NCBI GenBank assembly: GCA_014381825.1
Contig: JACNKX010000151.1
Coordinates: 1 to 64,000 of the forward strand
DNA length: 64,000 bases
Origin: Planctomycetota bacterium
GTDB taxonomy: Bacteria > Planctomycetota > Planctomycetia > Pirellulales > Pirellulaceae
Direction of reading: 5' to 3'
Positions 45,873 through 55,243 of this stretch are shown here, piece by piece. A program made the position numbers and the translations under genes. How positions within the stretch are numbered: position 1 is the stretch's first letter; every line of letters begins with the position of its first letter. The notes below the pieces were generated by a model. That model saw only the letters and a program-made list of their open reading frames with translations, had not been told where the DNA came from and made no database searches.

Positions 45873-46850
45873 ATGTCATCAATCAACAACCATCGCCGTC
45901 TTGGACGGACAGACATTCACGTCTCCCCCGTCGCCTTGGGCTGCTGGCCGATCGCCGGAATGACCAGCATTGACGTCAACGATGCTGACAGCCTCGCGAC
46001 GCTGAACGCAGCCGTTGACTCGAGTGTCAACTTCCTCGATACGGCGTACGGTTACGGCGCAAACGGAGAAAGCGAACGATTGATCGCCAAGGCTCTCGGC
46101 CATCGTCGCGACGACTTGGTAATCGCAACGAAATGCGGGATGCACTGGAATAACAAAACCGAGCGGGCCTTCGACGCTCGCCCTGAGACAATTCAACGAG
46201 AGTGCGATGAGAGCTTGCGGCGACTGAACACGGATCGTGTCGAGTTGCTCTACTTACACGCTCCCGACCCCAAAGTCGCCGTCGCCGAGTCAGCCGGTGC
46301 GTTGAAGGATTTGCTGGATGCGGGCAAGACTCGCTCGGTCGGCGTTTCCAATTTCACGGTCGAACAGCTCGAAGCATTTCACCAAGTGTGCCCAATTACA
46401 GCGTTTCAACCACCTTACAATATGTTGCAGCGAGACATCGAAAGCGACACGCTCCCTTGGTGTCGCCAACGCAACGTCTCGGTCGCGATCTATTGGCCGT
46501 TGATGAAAGGCCTGCTCGCGGGAAAGCTTGCTCGCGAGCACGTTTTCCCTCCAGAAGACGGCCGCGCTAAATACCCGATGTTTCAGGGCGACCAGTGGCA
46601 GAAGAACCAGGACTTTCTCGACGTATTACGCGGTCTTGCAGATCACATCGGAACGTCGGTTGCGCAGGTCGTCGTCAACTGGACGATTCAACAATCCGGA
46701 ATCACGGCGGCGCTCTGTGGAGCCAAACGCGCGTACCAGATTGAGGAAACGGCGGGTGCGATGGATTTCGAGCTGACAGCGGATCAGCTACGACAGATCG
46801 ATCAAGCCATTACCGATCGCGGTACCGTCATTACTCGAGCCGCCGTTTGA
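45873..46850 (+). CDS. Aldo/keto reductase
   Basis: The product is 325 residues from the ATG at 45873 (MSSINNHRRLGRTDIHVSPV); an in-frame ATG at 45768 would add 35 residues without family similarity. The catalytic tetrad is visible: Asp and Tyr in FLDTAYGYGANGESE, Lys in VIATKCGMHW and His in LLYLHAPDPKV. NADPH-contact motifs GVSNF and a C-terminal AALCGAKRAYQIEETAGA (usually IPG..) follow. It reduces aldehydes, ketones or sugars with NADPH in the cytoplasm; the substrate is unknown. It is transcribed away from the lectin gene. Confidence 0.92.
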   Translation: MSSINNHRRLGRTDIHVSPVALGCWPIAGMTSIDVNDADSLATLNAAVDSSVNFLDTAYGYGANGESERLIAKALGHRRDDLVIATKCGMHWNNKTERAFDARPETIQRECDESLRRLNTDRVELLYLHAPDPKVAVAESAGALKDLLDAGKTRSVGVSNFTVEQLEAFHQVCPITAFQPPYNMLQRDIESDTLPWCRQRNVSVAIYWPLMKGLLAGKLAREHVFPPEDGRAKYPMFQGDQWQKNQDFLDVLRGLADHIGTSVAQVVVNWTIQQSGITAALCGAKRAYQIEETAGAMDFELTADQLRQIDQAITDRGTVITRAAV

Positions 46851-47040
46851 AGCAAGTACTAACCCGATACGTAACTGAGGAGGGAACTCCGCTGAAGATC
46901 CACGCTGACGGTTCGCATTACATCCGAAATCGTGCCTTTGCCCTGATTCGTTGCCGTAAATCGGCTTGCACCACGCCGCAGAACCAAAGAGAATCAATAT
47001 ATCCCTCCTGCCAATTCCCTCCCTCCCCAGAATTCGCCTC
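46851..47040. other. Leader region before the DUF1549/DUF1553 genes
   Basis: These 190 bases between the reductase and the first DUF1549 gene have no gene that I can support and no clear terminator hairpin. The frame of the downstream gene is open for 75 bases upstream of its ATG, with nothing resembling a signal peptide. Confidence 0.4.
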
Positions 47041-49776
47041 ATGGCACGAATCGTTTGTCTGTTCCTCGCGATCCCGTTGCTTGTCAGTAGCGATCTGCAT
47101 TCGGAAGAACTCACCTTCGAGCAACATATTAGGCCGATCCTGAAGGCCAATTGCTTTCAATGTCATGGCGAAGAAGGAAAACGCGAGGGTGGATTGGATC
47201 TTCGGTTGAGGCGACTGATTGTTGTCGGTGGCGAATCCGGGGCTAGTCTAGTTCCTGGCAATACAGAGGCCAGCGTGATATGGCAGCGAGTTCGCAGCGG
47301 CGAGATGCCTCCCGTCGACAAGAAGCTCTCGGCGCAAGAGTTATCACTACTCGAGCAATGGATTGCCAACGGTGCAAAAACCGCGCGATCCGAGCCTGAG
47401 CAAATCGGCGACGGCCCGTTGTTTACCGAGGAGGAACGCAACTTTTGGTCGTTCCAGTCCATCCGACGCCCGGCGTTGCCGCCGACGGCCAACGCCTCCC
47501 AGCTACGCACACCCATCGACCAATTCATCTTCGCAAAGCTCGAAGATGCCGAGTTAGGTTTCTCGCCAGACGCGAATCGCCGCACCCTGATCCGTCGTGT
47601 TTACTTCGACTTGCTCGGACTGCCGCCACCGATCGATGAAGTCGAAGCATTTCTTAACGACGAGTCGCCGAACGCCTATGAACGTCTGATCGATCGGCTG
47701 TTGGCATCACCTCACTACGGCGAACGTTGGGGGCGGCACTGGCTCGATGTTGCGGGCTATGCGGATTCGGAAGGCTACACCGACGAAGACACGCCCCGAG
47801 ACTGGGCTTACTTCTTTCGCGATTACGTTATCGCATCGTTTAACGCGGGTAAACCGTTCGACGTATTCATTCACGAACAACTGGCCGGCGACGAGCTGGT
47901 TACACCCCCCTACAAAAATCTAAAGCAAGACCAAATCGAACGACTCGCTGCGACTGGCTTCCTCCGCATGGCACCCGACGGTACCGGGGCGGGCGGAGTC
48001 GACCAAAATGTTGCGCGCAACGAAGTCGTGGCCGATACGGTCAAGATCGTCTCTAGCTCGTTGATGGGACTGACCGTCGGATGCGCTCGCTGCCACGATC
48101 ATCGCTACGATCCAATTCCAATCGTCGATTACTACCATCTACGAGCGGTCTTTGAACCCGCGCTCGACTGGAAGCAGTGGCGAACTCCGGCCGCTCGACG
48201 AGTGTCGCTGTACACGGACGCAGATCGCGAATCGGCCGCGAAGATCAATGCCGAAGCCGCTGAAGTCGATCAGCAACGCACAGCCAAGGCCCAGGAGTAT
48301 ATCGATCGCACACTTGAAGAGGAGCTTGCGACGCTTCCTGACTCCGTGCGAGAGCCGTTGCGAATCGCTTACAAGACTACTGGCAAAGAGCGGAACGCTG
48401 AGCAGCAAGCGTTGCTGAAGGAGTATCCGAGCGTCGCTGCCATCAGCGTCGGCTCGCTCTACTTATATGACCGACGCCGAGAAGTCGAAGCCGGAAAAAT
48501 CGACGCCGCCCGCCGTGAAAAGGAAAAACGGCTCGCCAATGAAAAGGATCCAACCGCTCTTGCCGCCGAGATCAAACGCGACATCGAAGCCGCCGCCAAG
48601 ATTCGTGCCGAGAAGGCAGCTGACGATTTGAAGCGGTACCAAGAGCGAGCAGATGAGATCCGTTCGACCATTCCACCGGAACAGTTCCTGCGCGTTATGG
48701 CGGAAGTCCCGAATCAGGTCTCTCCCACTTTCATTTTTTACCGTGGCGATCACGAGCAACCGAAGGACGAAGTCGTTCCAACTGGTTTGTCCGTCTTGGA
48801 GGCACGCCTAGCATCCACGCTGCCAACGAATGACGACTCGTTGCCGAGTACCGGCCGCCGCTTGGCCTTCGCAAAGCGATTGACGGATCCTCGCTATCCG
48901 CTGACTGCTCGCGTGGTCGTGAATCGGATCTGGCTGAATCACTTTGGGCGCGGGATTGTGAACTCGCCGAGTGATTTCGGTGTGCTCGGTGATCGGCCAA
49001 CGCATCCGGATTTGCTCGATTGGCTCGCCGCTGAACTCATTGACAGCGGATGGCAAGTGAAGCAGCTCCACAAAATAATCATGTTGTCGACAACGTATCG
49101 GCAGTCTTCGCATCGCACAGAACAACACAATTCGGTCGATCCGGACAACAAGCTGTACGCTCGAACGTTGGTTCGTCGTCTTGAATCAGAGTCGGTGCGT
49201 GACGCACTTCTGACGGTTTCCGATAAGTTGAACCGAAATCTCTTCGGGCCTCCCGTTCCGGTGATGGAAGACGAAGTCGGTCAGATCGTGATCGGAAAAG
49301 AAAACCTTGATGGTGAGCGAAAGCCTGGCCAAACGGTACCGCTGCACGGCGAAGAGTTTCGACGGAGCACCTATGTTCAAGTCCGACGCAGCCGACCGCT
49401 GGGAGTCCTTGAGACGTTCGATAACCCCACGATGACTCCAAATTGCGAACGACGAAATGCGTCGAACGTCGCGCCACAATCCTTGTTATTTATGAACAGC
49501 GACCTCGTGGTTAAGTATTCCGAACACTTTGCGGCACGCGTCAATCGTGAGGTTGGAGCCGATCTTGCTGACCAAGTAAAACTAGCGTGGCAACTCGCTT
49601 TCTCGACGCTTCCTTCCGACCGCGAGTTGGCCCGTGCCGTCGACTACATTCAGCAACAGCAGCAACTGTTCGAGGAATCAACGACCAAGCCCAAGGAGTC
49701 GACAGCGGAATCATTAGCGCTGTCGAGCTTTTGCCAGGCATTACTTAGTTCGAATCGTTTCTTATATGTCGAATAA
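47041..49776 (+). CDS. DUF1549/DUF1553 protein with cytochrome c motif (PSD1-type)
   Basis: The product is 911 residues from the ATG at 47041, which starts a signal peptide (MARIVCLFLAIPLLVSSDL). A planctomycete cytochrome C domain follows directly, with heme motif CFQCH (Cys38, Cys41, His42) and RPILKANCFQ before it. DUF1549 begins about residue 140 (TPIDQFIFAKLEDAE, LLGLPPPIDEVEAFL, YGERWGRHWLDVAGY) and includes GCARCHDHRYDPIP, a second CxxCH. A long coiled region (350-560) rich in Ala/Glu/Lys/Arg precedes DUF1553 (PLTARVVVNRIWLNHFGRG, SDFGVLGDRPTHPDLLDWL, TMTPNCERRNASNVAPQSL). The product is periplasmic; the family's reaction is unknown. It pairs with the DUF1501 gene 18 bases downstream. 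Confidence 0.95.
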   Translation: MARIVCLFLAIPLLVSSDLHSEELTFEQHIRPILKANCFQCHGEEGKREGGLDLRLRRLIVVGGESGASLVPGNTEASVIWQRVRSGEMPPVDKKLSAQELSLLEQWIANGAKTARSEPEQIGDGPLFTEEERNFWSFQSIRRPALPPTANASQLRTPIDQFIFAKLEDAELGFSPDANRRTLIRRVYFDLLGLPPPIDEVEAFLNDESPNAYERLIDRLLASPHYGERWGRHWLDVAGYADSEGYTDEDTPRDWAYFFRDYVIASFNAGKPFDVFIHEQLAGDELVTPPYKNLKQDQIERLAATGFLRMAPDGTGAGGVDQNVARNEVVADTVKIVSSSLMGLTVGCARCHDHRYDPIPIVDYYHLRAVFEPALDWKQWRTPAARRVSLYTDADRESAAKINAEAAEVDQQRTAKAQEYIDRTLEEELATLPDSVREPLRIAYKTTGKERNAEQQALLKEYPSVAAISVGSLYLYDRRREVEAGKIDAARREKEKRLANEKDPTALAAEIKRDIEAAAKIRAEKAADDLKRYQERADEIRSTIPPEQFLRVMAEVPNQVSPTFIFYRGDHEQPKDEVVPTGLSVLEARLASTLPTNDDSLPSTGRRLAFAKRLTDPRYPLTARVVVNRIWLNHFGRGIVNSPSDFGVLGDRPTHPDLLDWLAAELIDSGWQVKQLHKIIMLSTTYRQSSHRTEQHNSVDPDNKLYARTLVRRLESESVRDALLTVSDKLNRNLFGPPVPVMEDEVGQIVIGKENLDGERKPGQTVPLHGEEFRRSTYVQVRRSRPLGVLETFDNPTMTPNCERRNASNVAPQSLLFMNSDLVVKYSEHFAARVNREVGADLADQVKLAWQLAFSTLPSDRELARAVDYIQQQQQLFEESTTKPKESTAESLALSSFCQALLSSNRFLYVE

Positions 49777-49794
49777 AATAACATGGTGAGATAG

Positions 49795-51246
49795 GTGACC
49801 ACTTCCCCATCATCAACTCGTCGCCATTTCCTCGCGCAAGGTGCGATGAGCCTGACGCCACTCGCGTTGAGCTGGCTCTCGGAGCGCGACAAAGCCAAGG
49901 CGGCTCCGTTCAAACCGAATCTCGAGCAACCGGTTTTTGATCTTGCCGCGAAGCCAGCGCATAAGCCGGCACAAGCCAAGGCGATGATCTCGCTGTTCAT
50001 GCAAGGTGGCCCAAGTCAAATCGATCTGTTCGATCCCAAGCCGATATTGAACAAGCTAGATGGTCAGAAGTTCCCTGGAACGATCAAGTACGACAATGCC
50101 GCGCAGGCGAGTTCCAAAGTGCTCGGATCGCCTTGGCGGTTTGAGCGACGCGGCGAATGTGGCACGGAGATCTCTGAACTGCTGCCCCATACCAGTACAA
50201 TCGCTGACGACATTTGTGTGATCCGCTCGATGCATACAGGCGTCAACAATCACGGCCAGTCGATCCACGCCTTGAACACGGGTCGAACTCAGCGCGGTCG
50301 ACCGGCGCTCGGCAGTTGGTTTACTTATGCACTTGGTGCCGAGGCGGACAACTTGCCGGCTTACGTCGCGATGACCGATCCACAAGGCTTGCCGGTCGAG
50401 GGTGTGCTGAATTGGAACAACGGTTGGCTGCCATCGATTTATCAAGGCACTGTGATTCGACCGCGCGAACCTCGAATCTTGAACCTCGATCCGCCTGTCC
50501 ACTTACGCGGCGACGTTCAACGCAACTACCTGAACTACCTGTCACGGCTGAACAAAGAACACTTGGAATCTAACCCTCGTGAATTGGACCTTGCCGCTCG
50601 TATCTCGAACTACGAACTTGCGGCTCGAATGCAATCAGCCGCCAGCGAGGCACTCGACATTCAACAAGAGACTGCCGCGACGCATAAGTTATACGGAATC
50701 GACGAACCGGAAACCGAGGAGTATGGCAAGCGTTGTTTGATCGCGAGACGGCTAGTCGAACGTGGCGTCCGCTTCGTGCAGGTGTTTACAAAGAACCAAT
50801 ACTGGGATCACCACGGCAGTATCAGGACGTCGCTGCCAGCGTCGTGTCGCAAGACTGACAAGCCGGCAGCCGCGCTCGTGAAAGATCTCAAACAACGAGG
50901 ATTGCTCGATTCGACGATCGTTCATTGGGGAGGTGAGATGGGACGCTTGCCGGTAATTCAAAACGACGCTGGCCCCACAAAAGTCGGTCGGGATCACAAC
51001 ACCTACGGCTTCAGCATGTGGGTCGCTGGCGGAGGCTTTCGTCGCGGGGGAACTCACGGTGCGACCGATGAATTCGGTCATCATGCGGTCGCAGACGTCG
51101 TGAATCACTACGACTATCATGCGACGTTGATGCACCTTTTTGGTCTCGACCCGGAACAAGTTGTCTATCGATATAACTCACGTGCCCAAACGTTACTCGA
51201 TGGGCAAGGTGGAGACGTCGTTAAATCGATACTACAGCGAGTCTAG
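49795..51246 (+). CDS. DUF1501 protein with Tat-type signal (first copy)
   Basis: The product is 483 residues starting with GTG at 49795. The N-terminus has TRRHFLAQGAMSLTPLALSW, a twin-arginine signal. The body is DUF1501, an alkaline phosphatase/sulfatase-like fold: FMQGGPSQIDLFDPKP, ISELLPHTSTIADDICVIRS, and C-terminal HWGGEMGRLPV, GRDHNTYGFSMWVAGGGF, GATDEFGHHAV. Such proteins always accompany a DUF1549/DUF1553 partner in planctomycetes; the activity is unknown. It follows that partner by 18 bases and both are likely exported by different routes (Sec and Tat). Confidence 0.95.
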   Translation: MTTSPSSTRRHFLAQGAMSLTPLALSWLSERDKAKAAPFKPNLEQPVFDLAAKPAHKPAQAKAMISLFMQGGPSQIDLFDPKPILNKLDGQKFPGTIKYDNAAQASSKVLGSPWRFERRGECGTEISELLPHTSTIADDICVIRSMHTGVNNHGQSIHALNTGRTQRGRPALGSWFTYALGAEADNLPAYVAMTDPQGLPVEGVLNWNNGWLPSIYQGTVIRPREPRILNLDPPVHLRGDVQRNYLNYLSRLNKEHLESNPRELDLAARISNYELAARMQSAASEALDIQQETAATHKLYGIDEPETEEYGKRCLIARRLVERGVRFVQVFTKNQYWDHHGSIRTSLPASCRKTDKPAAALVKDLKQRGLLDSTIVHWGGEMGRLPVIQNDAGPTKVGRDHNTYGFSMWVAGGGFRRGGTHGATDEFGHHAVADVVNHYDYHATLMHLFGLDPEQVVYRYNSRAQTLLDGQGGDVVKSILQRV

Positions 51247-51262
51247 TTCCTTTTTAGATCAC

Positions 51263-51312
51263 GTAGCAGAAGTCATGAGACTTCTGAGTTTCAGGAATTC
51301 TCGAGACTTCCG
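51263..51312. repeat. Dispersed palindromic intergenic repeat, copy 2
   Basis: The sequence begins GTAGCAGAAGTCATGAGACT and continues with an inverted AGACTTC block, parallel to the element at 14491-14540. It sits in the 93-base gap between the DUF1501 and the amidohydrolase gene. Two intergenic copies 37 kb apart suggest a REP-like family. Confidence 0.6.
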
Positions 51313-51339
51313 CAACATAATTCGAGGCGAAGAAAGCTG

Positions 51340-53031
51340 ATGAACCACGTACAACGCTATTTGCATTACCTCGTGTTGCCACTACTTCTGAGCCACCTTT
51401 TGTCACTCAATGTCGCAGCTCAAGACGACGTCTACGACTTGGTGTTGCGTAACGGACGAATCATCGACGGTTCGGGGAACCCTTGGTTTTCCGGAGACGT
51501 GGCGATTCTTGGCGATCGAATTATTGCGGTTGGCCGTATCGGAGACATTCGGGGCAAGCGAGCGATCGATGCAGCGGGACTCGTGATTGCTCCTGGATTC
51601 ATCGACATTCACTCACATTCAGACTTCGTGCTGCTGGAAGACGGCGACGCCAACAGCAAAATTCATCAAGGCGTAACCACCGAAGTTCTTGGTGAAGGAA
51701 GTTCTGCCGGACCGCTTGAGGGCAAGTTGTCACCGCGACAAGTCACGATTGGCAACTCGGTTGAACAGTGGTCAACGCTCGGCGAATACTTGGATCTTAT
51801 CGATCGAAGCGGTGTCGCCACGAATGTCGCATCCTACGTTGGCTTAAACAACGCGTGGCAATCCGTCATGGGCAACTCGTTTGATCGTCCCAGCGACGAG
51901 CAGATACAAGCGATGCGTAAGTTAGTTGATCGAGCGATGCGAGACGGCGCATTCGGGTTATCAAGCCAGGTGATGATGCCTCCCGGTTCGCTCGCAACAA
52001 CGGACGATATCGTCGAGATCGCTAGGGCCGTGGTGCCGTATCAAGGTATCTACTCGACCCACATCCGCAACGAAGGGACAGGCGTCTTTGAGTCGGTCAA
52101 GGAAGCGATCGAGATCGGCGAACGCGCCGGAGTTGCTGTCGACATCATTCATTTGAAGATCGCCGACCAAGAGTATTGGGGACGAATGGATGAGGTCGTG
52201 GCGCTGATTGACGCCGCGCGCGAGCGAGGCGTGAACGTCCAGGCGAACGTTTATCCCTACACACGCGGTAACAACAATCTCGTCAGCATCATTCCGCCAT
52301 GGGCGCACGAGGGTGGGCGAGCCAAGTTGCTGGAACGTCTTCGCGACCTCGAGCAGCGAGCAAGATTGAAGCACGACATCGTTAACGGCGTCCAGGGTTG
52401 GTACAACCACTATACGGCTGTGGGAGGCGATTGGAGCCGGATGCTCGTTAGCGGAAACAATCGTTTCAAAGGCCTGACCATGGATCGAGTCATGTCGCTG
52501 AGGACGCAAGGCAAGTCGAACGCTGACCTATTGGACGAGCTGTTCGATTTATTGATCGAGGAACAGGGTTCGGTCAGCACGGTGTATGCCCATCACACCG
52601 AAGCGGACATGAATCTAGCGATGTCGCAACCTTGGTGCTCGATCGGTTCAGATGGCTCGGCCTATTCGATCGAAGGCCCGTTGCGTCGAGGGAACCCGCA
52701 TCCTCGCAACTTTGGCACGTTCCCGCGTGTGCTGGGTGTTTATGCGCGTGAACAAAACTTACTTCGATTGGAAAAAGCCGTGCGTAAAATGACGTCGATG
52801 AACGCCGCGAAGATCGGATTGCACAAGCGAGGGTCGCTCGCACCCGGTTTCTTTGCCGATGTGACCGTCTTCGATCCGAAGACGGTCAGGGATCGAGCCG
52901 CTTACACCGACCCGTTTCAATACAATGACGGAATCAGGTACGTAATCGTCAACGGAACGATCGTCCTGGATGGCGGAAAGCATGTCGGAGCGCGTCCCGG
53001 TCGCGCCCTGCGCCGCGAACAGATTGACTGA
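51340..53031 (+). CDS. Secreted D-aminoacylase-like amidohydrolase
   Basis: The product is 563 residues. A signal peptide (LPLLLSHLLSLNVAAQDD) precedes the amidohydrolase fold: LVLRNGRIIDGSGNPWFSGDVAI, APGFIDIHSHSDFVLL with the metal-binding HxH, and the catalytic/metal residues in STHIRNEGTGVFE (near 250), VDIIHLKI and IGSDGSAYSIEGPL. This is the N-acyl-D-amino-acid deacylase pattern, which hydrolyses N-acyl-D-amino acids or D-peptides, here outside the cytoplasm, so peptidoglycan-derived or D-amino-acid peptides are plausible substrates (inference). It lies between the two DUF1549/DUF1501 pairs and is separated from the next gene by 19 bases. Confidence 0.9.
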   Translation: MNHVQRYLHYLVLPLLLSHLLSLNVAAQDDVYDLVLRNGRIIDGSGNPWFSGDVAILGDRIIAVGRIGDIRGKRAIDAAGLVIAPGFIDIHSHSDFVLLEDGDANSKIHQGVTTEVLGEGSSAGPLEGKLSPRQVTIGNSVEQWSTLGEYLDLIDRSGVATNVASYVGLNNAWQSVMGNSFDRPSDEQIQAMRKLVDRAMRDGAFGLSSQVMMPPGSLATTDDIVEIARAVVPYQGIYSTHIRNEGTGVFESVKEAIEIGERAGVAVDIIHLKIADQEYWGRMDEVVALIDAARERGVNVQANVYPYTRGNNNLVSIIPPWAHEGGRAKLLERLRDLEQRARLKHDIVNGVQGWYNHYTAVGGDWSRMLVSGNNRFKGLTMDRVMSLRTQGKSNADLLDELFDLLIEEQGSVSTVYAHHTEADMNLAMSQPWCSIGSDGSAYSIEGPLRRGNPHPRNFGTFPRVLGVYAREQNLLRLEKAVRKMTSMNAAKIGLHKRGSLAPGFFADVTVFDPKTVRDRAAYTDPFQYNDGIRYVIVNGTIVLDGGKHVGARPGRALRREQID

Positions 53032-53050
53032 GCCAAACGAGTCGCCCGCA

Positions 53051-55231
53051 ATGCGGTTATTGACACTCACAGCTTGCCTAGCATTTGCCGCCATCGCGGC
53101 GGTGCAGCCCTCTGCCGTGATCGCTGATACGAACGGCGAAGTGCATTGGTCGTTTCGCGCGACAGTAAATGCTGACGTTCCAACGATCCGCCAGGGTGAT
53201 CTTGCCGGCAACGCCATCGATCGATTCCTGCTCGCCGACTTACAGCGTGAATCATTGTCGGTTGCGCCGCCCGCGACGCCCCATGTCCTCGTCCGTCGCC
53301 TTCACTTTGATCTGATCGGTTTACCTCCTAGTCCTGCCGCGATTGATGAATTCCTCGCCTGCCATACGCAGAACGAGCACGTGGCGGTTAGCCAGCTCAT
53401 CGACCAACTCCTTGCGTCGACTCAATTTGGGGAGCGATGGGGAAGGCATTGGTTGGACCTCGTGCGGTTTGCTGAATCTAACGGCGGAGATCGCAACGTC
53501 CTCTTTCCGCATGCGTGGCGATACCGCAATTACGTTATCGACTCGTTGAACTCGGACAAGCCGTACGACCAGTTTGTACGAGAGCAGATTGCCGGAGATC
53601 TATTGGAAGCGAAATCGCGTGAAAGGCGGGATGAGCAACTTGTTGCGACTGGGATGTTAACGCTTGGCCCGAAGTTATTCATGGAGACCGATGCGGAACA
53701 GTTCCGTATGGATCGTGTCGATGAGCAAATCGACGTTGTCTCGCGCACAATACTCGGGCTGACGATCAGCTGTGCTCGCTGCCACGACCACAAGTTCGAT
53801 CCTATCACCGCGAAAGATTACTACGCGCTCGCCGGAATCTTTCGTAGCACTTACTTGCTGTACGGCGAGGCCGCTCCGGCGGGTAACCAATATGGCCATG
53901 ATCGGCCGCTGCAACCAATCGGCGAGGACGGCGAACAGCTGCAAGGACCGGCCAAGGCTTGGAAGAAGCAAGTTGCCGACAAGACGGCTGAGCGAAACAA
54001 AGCTCGTTCCGATCGATATCGGATCGTCCGACAGAAGGCCGCGTTAGAGAACAGACTCACGATGCTGAATGGCAGCAGTTCAACGACAGAACTCAAGACG
54101 CAAATCGCGGCGTTGGCAGGTGAGATCGAGGCCTGGGATGAAAAAGTCGCCGCACTCGACGAAGGGTTGGCCGAGTTGGTAGGCAATCCTCCGCAACTCC
54201 CAAATTATTGCATGGCAGTTCGCAACGGTGATGTCGAGAATAGTCGAGTCAACGTCGCTGGAAACGTCAAAGATCTTGGTGAGCGAGTCTCGCGCGGCTT
54301 CCCCGCTGCTATCGCATTCGAATTCAAGCCCGAAATTGCTGATGACGTCAGTGGCCGACGGGAACTAGCCGATTGGCTAACGCATTTACAGAATCCGCTA
54401 ACCGCGCGGGTGATCGCAAATCGAGTTTGGCAGCATCTATTGGGTGACGGGCTCGTGCGCACGGTCGATAATTTTGGCGTCAACGGAGAAACGCCTTCAC
54501 ATCCATTGCTCCTAGACCACTTGTCCTGGCGACTCGTCCACGAACATCGGTGGTCGGTGAAGGAATTGATTCGCGAAATCATCATGTCCGCCGCCTATCA
54601 ACGCGCATCGGCCACGACGACAAATAAGGAACGGGCAACGTCAATCGATCCAGAGAACCGTCTGCTCTGGCGGCAAAATGGAAGGACATTAGAAGTCGAA
54701 CCGCTCCGCGATGCAATTCTCTTCGTCAGCGGCCAGCTGAATGAACAGCGACCAAACGGCTCGCCGATTTCCACGATTGGCAAGCCGGAGCTGAATTCAA
54801 CCGTCCGCTTGAACGAAGAGAGTTTCGCGGCAAATACTAGGACGCTCTACTTGCCCGTTGCAAGGTTTCATTTGCCGGCCATGATGAAAACGTTTGGCTT
54901 CGCTGATCCGAGCCTCGTATCCGGAGAGCGAGAAAGCCGAACAACCGCCGCACAACAGCTGTTTTTCTTGAATAACGTGTGGGTTCGTGAACAATCAAAG
55001 TTGGCGGCGGAAAACCTGCTCAGAGACAACGAGTCTGAAGATGTTGCTCTAGTGAATGAACTGTATCGGCGGCTGTTTGGTCGTTTACCAGACGAAGATG
55101 AACGCAATCGAGCACTCGATTTTGTTCGAGGAGACGCTGTCGAGAGTGCTTCGGATGGTCCGAAGAAGGATGGATGGCAATCGCTCTGCTGGGCGCTTAT
55201 GGCAACTGCTGAGTTTCGGACGATCGAGTAG
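53051..55231 (+). CDS. DUF1549/DUF1553 protein without cytochrome domain (second copy)
   Basis: The product is 726 residues from the ATG at 53051, which opens a signal peptide (MRLLTLTACLAFAAIAAVQP). DUF1549 starts about residue 50 (NAIDRFLLADLQRESLS, LIGLPPSPAAIDEFL, FGERWGRHWLDLVRFAES) with SCARCHDHKFDPITAKDYY. A coiled segment (near 310-375, DKTAERNKARSDRYRI) leads to DUF1553 (NPLTARVIANRVWQHLLGDG, TVDNFGVNGETPSHPLLLDH, REIIMSAAYQRAS). Unlike the copy at 47041 it has no N-terminal CxxCH heme domain. It is followed after 12 bases by its DUF1501 partner. Confidence 0.93.
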   Translation: MRLLTLTACLAFAAIAAVQPSAVIADTNGEVHWSFRATVNADVPTIRQGDLAGNAIDRFLLADLQRESLSVAPPATPHVLVRRLHFDLIGLPPSPAAIDEFLACHTQNEHVAVSQLIDQLLASTQFGERWGRHWLDLVRFAESNGGDRNVLFPHAWRYRNYVIDSLNSDKPYDQFVREQIAGDLLEAKSRERRDEQLVATGMLTLGPKLFMETDAEQFRMDRVDEQIDVVSRTILGLTISCARCHDHKFDPITAKDYYALAGIFRSTYLLYGEAAPAGNQYGHDRPLQPIGEDGEQLQGPAKAWKKQVADKTAERNKARSDRYRIVRQKAALENRLTMLNGSSSTTELKTQIAALAGEIEAWDEKVAALDEGLAELVGNPPQLPNYCMAVRNGDVENSRVNVAGNVKDLGERVSRGFPAAIAFEFKPEIADDVSGRRELADWLTHLQNPLTARVIANRVWQHLLGDGLVRTVDNFGVNGETPSHPLLLDHLSWRLVHEHRWSVKELIREIIMSAAYQRASATTTNKERATSIDPENRLLWRQNGRTLEVEPLRDAILFVSGQLNEQRPNGSPISTIGKPELNSTVRLNEESFAANTRTLYLPVARFHLPAMMKTFGFADPSLVSGERESRTTAAQQLFFLNNVWVREQSKLAAENLLRDNESEDVALVNELYRRLFGRLPDEDERNRALDFVRGDAVESASDGPKKDGWQSLCWALMATAEFRTIE

Positions 55232-55243
55232 GACGACTTTTAA

